Source: Buxus sempervirens
Lineage: Eukaryota > Streptophyta > Magnoliopsida > Buxales > Buxaceae
Length of the DNA stretch: 64,000 nucleotides
Assembly (NCBI GenBank): GCA_947561395.2
Contig: OX387194.1
Coordinates: 15,610,048-15,674,047, forward strand
Direction: 5' to 3'
The notes under the pieces: model-generated
Databases searched by the model: none
Seen by the model: only the letters and a program-made list of their open reading frames with translations
Told to the model about the DNA's origin: nothing
Part shown: positions 24,702-36,700 of the stretch, in pieces
How the letters are laid out: each line of letters opens with the position of its first letter
Numbering within the stretch: the stretch's first letter is position 1
Made by a program: the position numbers and the translations under genes

Positions 24702-25319
24702 CTAAATCAAACCTATAAGGTCTTCTATCCTAATACCATCAATGTCCTTACTCTCTTCTATAGCAGTAACTTTGAGTCTATATTTTTCAGGAAGAGATCT
24801 GAGGATTTTCCTTACCACTCTATTTGGAGGAATTCTATCACCAAGATTGAAACTGGAGTTTACTATATCACTTAGTTTGGTGTAGAAAGAATCAAAAGGT
24901 TCATCCGCTCCCATTTTCAATTCCTTAAACCTAGTGATAAGCGTCTGCAATTTGGAATTCTTCACAAGGATAGTTCCCTCATGAGTGGTTTCTAAAATAT
25001 CCCAAATTTCTTTACTTGTTTGACAAGTGGAAACCCGTTTGAATTCGTCAGTAGATATTGCACTAAAAAGTTCATTAACACCCTTAAAGTTGTAGTTCAC
25101 TTCAACTAACTCTTCTCCGGTATAATGGTCTGGGTTTTTGGGTTTTTCCTCACCATCTATAATAATAGTGGGAGAAGTCCATCCTCTCTCAACACTTCCC
25201 CAAACCTTTTCATCAATAGCCTTCAGATAGGCTCTCATACGGACTTTCCAATAGGCATAATTACTGTCATCAAAGAATGGTGGGGCAGTGGAAGACTTGT
25301 CCATGACTAGCAAAGTCAA
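24702..25319 (-). pseudogene. copia gag N-terminal domain (DUF4219/UBN2 type)
   Basis: A 205-residue minus-strand frame beginning near MDKSSTAPPFFDDSNYAYWK, the usual gag start of plant copia elements. It is followed by the UBN2-type helical gag domain (CQTSKEIWDILETTHEGTI, RFKELKMGADEPFDSFYTKL, RVVRKILRSLPEKY). It forms the particle shell. It lies 13 bp from the primer site, so the start is well placed; the ATG at 25304 is preferred. It ends in a stop at 24702. Confidence 0.9.
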
Positions 25320-25331
25320 GGATCCGATTAA

Positions 25332-25345
25332 CCTCTATGATACCA
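25332..25345 (-). other. copia primer binding site
   Basis: TGGTATCATAGAGG on the minus strand, close to the initiator-methionine tRNA complement TGGTATCAGAGC used by copia elements. Confidence 0.8.
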
Positions 25346-26566
25346 ATTAATAAACACGGTTTAGACTCTAACAACACCTAGAGGGGGTGAATAGGTGTAA
25401 ACGATTGTGGAATAAAATTCTAATAATTAAAGACAAGTCCTTAATTAACAGGCATGCACAAGTCTTAAACGAATAGCAACCAATCGCACAAAATTGCAAA
25501 TAAAGTAATGAGACAACACACGCAATTTTGGTGACAAAGGGAAAACTCTAAGAGAACTCTCAAAGAGAAAAACCCTCCGGACGATCAGGTGCCACCTTAG
25601 AAAATTCACTATAAGAAAAAGACTTACAGAAAGTGGTTCAACCGACCCAATACAAACTCTGACTCACAGTGTAAGTATCTGAAGAACTCTTCAAATTTGC
25701 AACCTTGCAACGATCCATAACTCTAAATATTTTCTTAGTGAAGCACCAAACGAACTCGCTCAGCAACCGTAGGAATTCCCACAAGCAAGCTCTCCAACCC
25801 AGAACTCCAAGGTAAGAGAAGAGAAAAGAAAGAAAGGTTTTTATGGCTCAAAGTTAGAAAGGGAAGGAGAAGAAGTTCTCTTCCACACACACGATTTTAG
25901 GGTTCTAAAAACATCTTGGGTAACCCTAAAGAATGTCTAAACAATCCTTATATAGATTAAAAAGAAGTGAAGAAAGAATAGGAAACAAATCAAAAAAGAT
26001 CAGAATTTTATAACTGATTTTCCGTATTGAACGTTCGAACGTTCATCGAACGCGGCTCTAACGTTCAATACGAAGAACTACTTCACCTCTTCTCGTTCGA
26101 ACGAAAGTCTCACGTTGAGTTTAAATAACACAAACGGTCGAACGTTGAGACTAACGTTGGCAAACACAACTCTCGGGTTTCTCTGCAGACCTTGAACGTT
26201 CGAATGATAAGTCTTGCCTTCTCGAACGCAACTCTCGGGTTTGACTGTATGTACTGAACGGTCGAACGGCAGGTTTTGTCTTCTCGAACGCAACTCTTGG
26301 GTTTGTCTATATGCACTGAACAGTCGAATGGCAGGTCTTGTCTTCTCGAACGCAACTCTCGAGTTTGTCTGTGTTTGAACTTTGCACTGAGCGTTTGAAT
26401 GACACATCAAACGACTATCTAACGATTACTATAACTTCCTCAATTTGACTCCGACGTAAACGCCATTTGAACCAAGACTCCTATGACCTATCCCAAACAC
26501 TTTGAACACATTGAACACTTACTTTTTGACACGGAATTAAGCCAATATAAAATATTGAACCTAACA
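25346..26566 (-). repeat. 5' LTR of the minus-strand copia element
   Basis: Starts at 26566 with TGTTAGGTTCAATATTTTAT and ends beside the primer site. About 1.22 kb. A TATA-like box (TCTATATAAGGATT on the minus strand) is near 25950. It carries a 62-base minisatellite in its U3 part. Confidence 0.82.
26159..26406 (+). repeat. 62-base minisatellite in the copia LTR
   Basis: Four copies starting at 26159, 26221, 26283 and 26345, spaced exactly 62 bases. Core words are CTCGAACGCAACTCTCGGGTTTG and GAACGGTCGAACGGCAGGT. Next to it, 26025-26105 is dense in the palindrome-like word GTTCGAACG. Located in U3, so it may be an enhancer array (inference). Confidence 0.9.
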
Positions 26567-27764
26567 AAAACTAGCGCTTTGACATGCCTATTTGTTTATG
26601 CCTTGGCTAAAATTAGGATATTCACTTTAAAATAGGATCCAAGTTTTCGCTGATATTAAGGGCTGGATGCTCACGGCTTACTTCCAAATGATTTGAGCAT
26701 GATATTCCTGTTGAAGAATGATTTTCTTATGGAGCGGTGATGCAGACTTGCCGGCATAGTTCGACGGAGTCTGACAAAATATTTGAGAGTTTGCCGGGGG
26801 AAGTAATTTGCTCACGACTTCGAAGAAGCTGTGGTTGAGCATTAACGGCAATTGACGCCATTTTTTCCAGCATTAGTAGCATTGGTTCGGAACATTAGAA
26901 AAAAGGAAAGAAAGAAGAAAAACTTTTTCTTTGAATTTTTTCACCGGGAAGACATCTTCCATTCATCAAACAGAGAGAGCCAAAAGAATTCAGAATCAGT
27001 GCGTATCTTTTTTGGTGTATTATAAGTCACCTTTTTGAAGAAAACATAGAATTAAAATTATTAAACAAAATAATTCCATTTGAAGATATTCCACCAACGC
27101 AAACCAAGTACCGGAAATGAGAAGCTACCTTTGGGGACAAATGTGGAATTTGATTTTTGAATAGCCAAGTTATGTAAATGATAATTATTAAGAAGCATTT
27201 TCTATAAAGTGCATAAATTTGCATTGTAGCTATTTCAATGATGTTAAACCCAGCCAAACCAAGAAACGCATTTTTGAATATGTAATATTATTCTTGGTGG
27301 GAAACCTGGGAGATGCATCAGGATTCTTGAAGCTCACCCCATGTCAGCCTGCACAAACTCAAAATGAGAGAGAAAGAGAGAGACTTTACACACTATGCAC
27401 TTGACACCTTTAGGACAAACTTTACACACCTGTATTGCCTCTTCATAGTTTTGCAAACAATGCTTCTAATCAAGCTCCTTAATCTACTTGACGAGAAGGT
27501 AGCGGAGAGTAAAATTGTAAAACTCTGACAAATAGTAGACTAATGTTGATATATATGAAGATTTTCCACTTGCAGTTTTTACATAATAAAAGACTGCAAC
27601 ACAAAACTTCCAAACACCAACACCTGCAACAAATTCGGTCTTGACGTTTAAAGATGACTATTAGCTATATCCGTTCTCTTTACGGAAATTACAGGAAAAT
27701 CAATCACCACATGCTTAGTAGGTTTAGAAATGCTTCATATTGTTTACAAGAAAATTTCAATCGA
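26567..27764. other. flank between copia element and NRPB12
   Basis: No confirmed gene. On the minus strand 26861-26732 gives a 42-codon frame starting MASIAVNAQPQLLRSREQIT, preceded by a leader-like sequence; it may be a remnant first exon cut off by the copia insertion (confidence about 0.2). A GA microsatellite is at 27366-27383. Confidence 0.35.
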
Positions 27765-27789
27765 CCCCCCCCCCCCCCCCCCCCCCCCC
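27765..27789 (+). repeat. 25-base poly-C run
   Basis: Uninterrupted C run, read as G on the NRPB12 transcript, starting 10 bases after the stop codon and so inside the 3' UTR. Confidence 0.95.
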
Positions 27790-27799
27790 ACTGTGATCC

Positions 27800-30700
27800 T
27801 CATCGAGCTTCATACTGAACAACTGTGACAAACAAAAGATGTCATGGTAATAAAGTGTACAAGGACTGTAAATGGTCATGACAGCATAAGCTAAGCAGAA
27901 AACAGGTAAAAACAGAACATGCAACACAGATTAAGTTCTGCCAGTAAGGATCATCATCAGTATCAGTTTTTGTATCTCTCATCAAGTTAAAGATTGCATG
28001 AATACTGAAATATTTGTGTAACTGTAGTCATATGGCACAAAGAACCTCTGGGTATGCCATGCATTGGACAAGAGTTCAAGACGTTCCACCCAGTAACCAG
28101 TATCTTCTGGATTCTTAGGCATAATTACTCCAAATATCCTTTTACTAACATCCTGCATTAAACGGAAAGCTAAATCCAAATATCCACATTAGTGAACTTG
28201 GATCAGTTTACCTTACTAGAAGTCACACTGGAATTATATTATTTTTGGGTCTCATTATATTGGCATTCTAGTAAAAGAAAGGACCTAGATGGAATGTGTT
28301 GAAGTCAACCTGAATAGACATCCTGGTTGAAGATTCATTTATTAACAAATTGGCATAGCAGAACAAGACTTCTGGTGCTAACCCCAACTAAGAATGCATC
28401 ATAATTATTCTCCTTCAATGTCAAACTTCACAGTAGACAAGGAGGATTTTCATGATTAGATAACCACTTGAAAGAGTTACTAAAACCTTTGTTTGCTCAT
28501 CATTTATTTTCCACTGAAGTTTTAAGGCCCCATTCACCAACCACGCTTTGGTTGGAACTGGCTTTTGATGATGATGAATTTAGTCCCCAGAAGCTCAATT
28601 CTTCTTTGATATAACACTATAATTATATAAAACTGAAGCTACTGACAAAGAAAACCATGTTCCTTCAACAAACTTATTACAACCTGTGGCCCTATACTAT
28701 CACACACTTCAAGAAGAACTACTTCTTGTAATAGGGAGAAATTCCTCTTAGATCTTCCATTCACTCCTTTGTATCATTCTCCAATGAGACTGATACACGT
28801 ACCCCTTGAATTGGCAAGCATTTCCTTGCATTCAAAATTCTTAAACCAATTCAAGGGCACGTGTATCAGTATCATCGGAGACTGATACAAGGAGAGGATG
28901 AAAGATCTGAATGGAATGGCTCCGATTGTAATATGCCTTAAACCATTGAACTGCCCATTGAACCATCCCTCATGGTGCATACATGTAACCATACACAACA
29001 CTCCATGCACATGGTACATGGGTGAAGAGTTAAACCAGCCTCATGCACCAGAACATGGGCATCCTATGAGGACTAAGTTGGTTGTAGTCCCTAGTCTCTA
29101 TTAGTGGAGAGTGAGAATATGTCAGTTATAGTTTGAACCTTTGTTAGTTAGGGTTGGTTAGTTGAGAGTGAGAATTTGATTCTAAGCTTTTAACAGCTTC
29201 TAATTAAGAATTTTAGAATTTAATCCCTTGCCATAAGCTCAAACTTTGAAATTTGTATCTTTTTTGGTCCTATGTATGCACAAAAAGAGTTAAGGGAGTG
29301 GCATTTCATACACTATTCCACATGACTTCTTTTAGAGAAAAATGTTAAAGACATTGCTGAACAATTTATAGTGGCCACAGTAATGGATGTGGCTTTATTA
29401 TTTCAGGTGATGGTCATATTATAAACAATGTTACGCCACAATTAAAGATAAAAGTCACAATGGTGCAACCACCAGTGGAGGTGGTGGTGCTGCCACTGTC
29501 ATAATAGAATGTGATGACTGGCTATAGCAATAGAGGTTGTGTTATTATTGTGGGTGATGATGTAAGTTTAAGTTTTCGTATGCAACCACTGGTCTTACTG
29601 TGGTCATGCAACCACTGAAAGTGGTGGTTCAATGATCAAACATGACGGTGATGTTACTGAAGGCAATGGGGGCAATTTTACATGCAAGTATTTACATTGT
29701 AAAATTTACATTCTCCATAGAAAATGTTATCTAAATCTTATTTTGTACTAAAACAAATGGAGCTCTAGAACTAGACTGTATGCACCGAGGTCTAACTTAT
29801 AAAATTCAGAATTATGTCCAAGTGCACCTGTACTTCTGAGTCTTCACGCTCACCTTCTTCTTGAAGATGCTCCCCATTTGGGACCACCAACTGATATTTC
29901 ACTTTCAGAAACAACTCTTAATTGCTTAATGAATGCTGGTTCTATGAAATTGCGTTCATTTTGCACAACGAATTGAGCTGAAGGTGCAAAGGCATAACTG
30001 GCAGAGAATAAGGGCAAAATGGGATTTTGATAGAAGTTGAACTTCTAAAAAATCTCGATTATTATAATGAAGACTCCAAGACCATTACAATTCAAGAAAC
30101 AGTGCACAAATCGGAGTTCAGATGGAAAAGTTATGAACAATGCATTGTCAAGGGCATGTTGGTCATTTTCGAAGTATACCACATGTTAACAATCTATGCA
30201 CCATGCAATGGCCACGTAGCTAAAAAAATTGGATTGGCAAAGGACAAAAGGAGAAAAATTAATAAGGAGAAAAGACGTAAAACAATAAAGAAATGATAAA
30301 TTAATTAACAAACAAAAAATAAAATAATAAAAAGATGGGTCAAAGGGGGTTAGGAGGGGAGGTGAGGGGGTGGACGTGCATGCAAGTCTACCTGTCTCTC
30401 TTTTTGACCTTAAGGGCGGAGGCCATTCTCCCATAAAATTTTTTGGACTTGCAAGGCTGTGCCATGCTCAGAAAACGGTACAACTAAAACTAGTTGCACT
30501 GCTTTCTAAAAACAGCACCAGCATTTTTTATGCTCTATCATTATATGTGGACTACACAACCCAGCCTAGCTATAAAATCCAAATTTGAATACTTTTGAGG
30601 GGCTTTTTTCTGATTTCCTCAAGAACATTCCAACCCCCAAAGCATTAAAAAGTCTACCAAGCCTTCTCCAACCCTTTCATTCCATTTTAATCCACTTTTT

Positions 30701-33700
30701 GTAGCCTAAGATCATCATCTAAATCCACCGAAAAAGTCTATTCACTAGTAATTACTCAGGAGTGTGTAGTGTCCTTGAGTGGTTTCCAAGTGAGATGAAG
30801 GCAATCCTAGCCAGCTAACAGTTGTTTTGACCCTTCCTAGGAGCTTACTCATAGAGAAAGTTTCATTAGGAAGCTTAACACCCTATCCAACTAAGTATAA
30901 CACCCACCTTGATGCAACACAATTGCTGTCCAAAACTAAGGGGCTCCTAAACATCAAGATCAAAGCTCCCATAGCAAGGTAAGTTTCTTTTTGGTTTAAA
31001 GTTCAGTCATGTGCATGTTCATTTCTTTAAATTTCCAAAATGATGAAATGAAAGCATATTAACTCTTGGTTTTACATATATCACACTAAGCTCATTCTTT
31101 TACAGTGTTCATTACATTCCACATGTTTTAATGTAAAATTTTGATAATCTCTGGTTCCTATACAACCATGGGAATTGAATGATCTCAAGAGTAAAGTGTA
31201 AGTTCTTATGTTGAGATGTTTTGGAAAGAGATTGGTCACCAACTAGTCCAGTCACCATGGGGATGCCATGGAAGGTTCAAAAGCAGGGTTAAGGCAGAGA
31301 AAACACATGGGGAGAACAACTGAATCCTTTTTTAATTCTCTTTTCTACCTTTTTCATTTTGGATGACTGTTATAATCTCTCCTTTCTCTTTTTTGGATGG
31401 CACACACACACACACTTGAGCACTCTAATGGTTTGTTAATCGTACACACAAACTTATGAACGTCTCTTTTCCTTTATTATGATTGATGGATGATGAATGT
31501 ATGCAAAAGAAATGAGGTAATTCACTGCTCTTCCTCATGGGAGATGGCTGTAAACCCCTCTACCAAAGGCTGGAAAACATTTCAGGCTTTATGTACCACT
31601 CAAGACTTCTTAAACAACCATGAACAGCAGCCTTGTAAGTGATTTCCTCCTTATTTTGGCCCCAAAATTAAAATTAAACTTGCATCTTTTTGTAAAAGAA
31701 CCATGACCAGACTTCTATAGGTCTGGGCACCACTGAAACAACTCAAATGTGCTTTTTAATACCGGTCTCATGCTTGAGAAGTACAGCTCATTAATTGAAC
31801 TCTAAAGAGTCCATTTTTGGACTGTTTGATGCATAGAAAATGATTAAACACGGTGTTTTTGGTTCCAAATAGAATCTGAAAATGTTTGGGCCAAAGACAG
31901 CAATTTGGCTACCTTCTTCTTCTAGTTCCTTCTCTTGCAAATCATTTTTTAAATTGATCGATCAGGTCGGTTCTTCTACTCCAGTTTCCTTTTCCGTTTC
32001 TCATTTATAGAAGCCCAAGATTTCCCCCTAAGACTAAGGCCTTTCTATGGACTGTCATCCTTTACAAGCTTAATACGGCTGATTGTCTCCAAAGGAGATG
32101 GAAGACAAACACTTTATCTCCTCATGTGTGTAGCATGTGTATGGAGGCTGGGGAGAGCATTGATCACCTCTTTGTTTAGTGCCAGTTTGCTAGTGTTATA
32201 TGGATGTGGCTGGTGCAGTTAATAGGAGTCTCTTGGGTTCTCCCAAACAATTTAGCAGCGTTGTTTGAGCAATGGAGATTCAGAGGATTGGGGAAGAGGG
32301 GGGGCATCGTCATCTATAGTTCCATTTTTCATGTAGATGTATGGCACATTTGGCTAAAGCGAAATAGTAGGATATGCCAGGACTCTCGGTCGTCAGTGGA
32401 TCACGTGTTTAACTCTATTTTCGTTGCAGCAGCACCATGGCTGGCGGTTTTACTAGAGTTTCGGGGCACCCGTGCAGTGGTCATAGTGAGGGGCTGGTAT
32501 AGGTAGTGCTTATCTTTGCTGGTGGATGAAGGGTCGTAAGGATGGTGTTAGGTGAGATCATGGAGGCTAGCTTCGATTTACAGGGAGCAGTGTATCTTAA
32601 TATCGGAGTTGAATGCCTTATTCAGCTTCGGTTCAATTACATGTTTTTGTTTTAGTTGTTTTTTTTGGTGATTTCCGGTGGGAGATGGTTGATATGGATT
32701 GTATTGTGATAGGTAGAGTATGTTTTTGCATTGGCATGTCCATGTTTCGGGAGGTGCTTGTAGAGTTGTGATGTACATTCCTTTTTATATTATATATAAT
32801 CCTAATATCATTACTCATAAAAATAAAATAAAATAAAAAGACAGCAATTTCATTGCCTCTGGAAATCCTTTATTGGCAGCAAAACATCAGGATTATAGGC
32901 TGAGATACTTGGACCATTCTTTCTGATTTTGATTAGATGGATTCGGCCACTTTTGGGCCCGCACAGGTCCTTCATTTTGCTCAGCTAGACATACCATGTA
33001 TAGGCCCAAACACGTAGCAAAATCTAAAAATTGTTTAAATACAATGATTACCATTCACACAAGATGGTACAAAGGAAGATCGTCTGTACCGTCTAGAAAA
33101 GCTGGTAAAATAGCTTGTACCGGTCATGTTAAATTGCAGAGTGTAAAAAATGATGTGACTGTTCCTTGGACATAACACTCTGCAGATATTGAAAGGAGCT
33201 GAAAGTAGGGCCTAAATCACTTGAAAATAAACCAATCAAGCCCCCACTTTGAATATGGGCCTTGGCTCATTGATTGAAGGATTATGGGTCTTCCAAGTTC
33301 CAATAGAGCCTACCTAACCAACCCACATTGTAATGCCTTGAAATTTTAAAAAGGGTAGAATAGTAAATTTGCAATTATAACTAAAATAATTAAATAGGTT
33401 AAGTGGGTTAGCCTCTTTATTTAAAATAAAAGAGGTATACCTAACCCAAATTCTCTACGGATTTTGGGTACGATCGTAATTAGACATATTAGAACCCCAG
33501 TTTAAATATAAGTTCTAAATTAGAATTAGGATCTTTTGCTATTCTCTAGATTGATTTGGTCGTGTGGCGATTTTTGTGGAGGAACCCTAGGCTTATGGAT
33601 GTGTGATTCTAGAGGAAGAAGAAGGAGATTTCACGATCAAATTCAAGGAAATCAATAACAAAGGAATCTAAGGCCTTGAGGTAGGTTGATCTACAATTTT

Positions 33701-36700
33701 CAAGTCGTTTGTAAAACCCTAACTAACGAAATCATGCCTGAACCTATCTCTGTAAATTCTGGGGGCATGAGATCATGCTTGTTAGTAATATTGTGATAAT
33801 TAAGTAGAGAATTCATGATTTGCATGGTGATTTAATTGATTAATAGCATAGTTGGGTAAAATCCTAGAATTTTGCATGATAGAGTGAAATTATGATTCCA
33901 TTGATTAAACCTTCTTTTTATTCATTGGTTTTGCTTCTAACATATCTAAAAACATGCTACTAGGTTCATTTGATTGATTGCTTGTGTGTTTGATTGAAAT
34001 CATGAAAGTTGAATATGCAAACGAAAATTAAAACTTTAGGATTTCAATGGTGAGATGGTCAAATTGTAATCCGGGTGAATTTGGTGTGTTTGGATAGTTA
34101 GGAAATCTATTAGGTGCTTAAAAACATGTTAAATTCAATGGATGTGGAGAAATTCATATAGGAAACACAAAATTATGAAATCTGGAAAATTTACAAATGG
34201 GCGCTTGACCCTGCTCGAGCGCCACATCAGGTGCCTCGCTTGTGCTTTATTTTTACTTTCAAAACCCGAAAGTGATGAATTTTGGAAATAGGGAGTGTCT
34301 GATCCAACGCCTGAGCGTTGGTTAATTTTGTTGGACACCCGAAACCAAGCTCGAGCACTGGTTTCTAGGTTTGAATTTGGATTTGAATGATTAGACACTT
34401 GAGTTGACGCTCGAACATCAAAGCAAGCGCTCGGAAGTAAAATATGAATTGATTGGGTGCTCGAGACAGGGCTCAAGCGCCAGCCCAAAATTGTGTTTTT
34501 GTGTTTTTTTGGACGATTTGTTCAATTTTAATTATATCTATGCCTTGATACATGACTAAATACATGATTATGAGCTTCTATAGATTGGTTATTGACCATT
34601 GATATCTATTAAATTAGAATTTGACATGTTTGTTGGAAAATTTGCCATGGTTGTTGGTGAAGACCATGTCTGAGGCATGTATGAGTTGCATTAAGCATTA
34701 AATAGGACTTCTTGTGTTTCATGCATGAGTATAGCATGATATTGACATTGTTTTTGGAACGGGTGAACTATGAGGGTCTACCAACAGTCACCAACATTCC
34801 ATGTTCATATATTTGATATCCTTACATGTCATAGTGAGAACTTTTCCCGAAACTTCAATATCTAGCGAATAAGTTGGGAATACCAAATGACGTAAGACCT
34901 TGAAGGATGAATCTCTAAGGAGCATTATTAGGTTGAGACCGTGTTATTGTTTAGAGCCAAACAACACAAAGGTGTTATAGGCATCTTGGGATTAGGTCTC
35001 CATTCCGCAAATAGTAGCTCGATATAGTACTCTGATCTGTTGAAAGCCTTTAGAACTACGATGTACACGTTGAATACTTTAAATTGCCCCAAGTGGTGTC
35101 CGTAAGTTGGAATATGTGTTGGGTCGGGGATATCGGAACAATTTCACAAACACAAGCAATTATAAGGGGGCCGGTGGAGATGACTCTTATAATGTGCAAC
35201 TCTAAGGTGCTTCATGATGCGAAGATAAATATCTCTAGAGGTTTTTACACATTTTTTTTTTACTGCATTCATTATATACAAGATTGTTTGAGCATGACTC
35301 GTGGATTTTGGAATTTTTTATGTAGAGTCCTTAGGAATCCATATACTTGATCACATATAGTGATTAGGGGGTCTTTCATGCATTTGCATTTATTATTGTT
35401 TCTATATTTTGATTTTTAATTCAGCATGCTATATTTGTTTCTTTTTATTCATACTGTTTATATTTTTAGGGTATATTTCTAAGGCTTGAGTTCTCCATGG
35501 GAACTTTTTTTTTGCTGAGTAATTAGGTGTGTGTGTGTGTGTGTGTGTGTGTGGTAAGAAGTGTACAGTGGTTACAAATATGATTTGACCCTTGAGCAAC
35601 AAACCTATACAACCATCGAAGCATATAGCAGACTACACCAAGGTACAAGAACTACAAAGCCCGTCACATGCCCCATCCCACATCAAAAGACTCAATATAA
35701 AATTTCTGAACGACCATGAATTGTAGCAAAACAAGCTATTCCACTACAAGTGAAGGCCGTCACAACACAAAAAGCCGTCACCGGAGATGACGTAAAATCC
35801 CCACCACCACTTTATAACCTAAGTAGACTATGAGAAGCAACATGACTGCATCCATCCAATAACTCTGACACTCCAACCCCTTGGAAATCTGGAAGAACGA
35901 AGGCCCAAGATGTTGCGAGTACTAGAATAGTATCAAACACATGATCCACTAGTCTCCTAACATCCTAGAATATCCCGACATTCCTCTCTAGCCAAATGTG
36001 CCACACCACCTCATGAAAAAAAAGGTTGTAGATAATACCTCCTCTCTTCACCAAAAACTCGCCATTGTACAAACCATGCTTCCAAAAAATCCGGCAACAC
36101 TCAAGACACTCCAATCAAATGAAGCAACCACATCCACATGTCATATGCAAACTAGCACTGCACAAACAGATGACCAATACTCTCTCTTGCTCTCATACGC
36201 ATAAAACATACCCGAGGGAATAAAGACATTGTCTTCCACCTTCTTTGGACGCAATCAATTGTATTAATCTTATACAAGAGGGCAGTCCAAAGAAAGGCCT
36301 TAACGTTGTCTTCCACCTTCTTTGGAGGCAATCAGTTGTATTAATCTCAATGGGAGTTGATCTATAGAAGTAATACCTACTGGACTATTTGCTCATTCCC
36401 TATTATTTTTACAGGTGTGTATGATGCAGCTTTTGAGGAGCAGGATGGTACTTAAATTGTGGACATAATTCAGCGTGGTTGGACCTTGGCTTAGTCTACC
36501 TAGAGTTATAGATAAGAGTTATTTGATGTCATGACCTAATAGAGTAGGGTTTATTTGTATTTCTTCTAATATTGAACTATGAATAGTGGAATTGTGATAG
36601 AACTCTTCTATCAGTCCCTCAAGCAACCTCCACTCCTCTAGGATTCATGGTAGCAATCGGCAAGATTAAGGATAGTAGATGAAGAATAGAAGAATAGAGA

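Larger units (their letters stand above)
19470..26566 (-). mobile_element. Ty1/copia element, minus strand, 3' truncated, nested
   Basis: On the minus strand the order is 5' LTR (26566-25346), primer site (25345-25332), gag with two CCHC knuckles, protease, integrase and the start of RT, which fades at about 19470. The rest of RT, RNase H and the 3' LTR are absent. The integrase is split by a solo LTR (20624-22770); joining its flanks restores the integrase text. Gag and protease architecture resembles Tork/SIRE-type copia elements (inference). Stops and shifts make it defective. Confidence 0.93.

Noticed and set aside
26078-26410. Minus-strand 110-codon frame with repeated SCVRE/RVAFEK text
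   Set aside because: It follows the 62-base minisatellite of the copia LTR; the repeat, not a protein, explains it.
30027-30296. 89-codon frame with a Lys-rich tail
   Set aside because: No domain, no splice context and LTR-like surroundings; likely chance.
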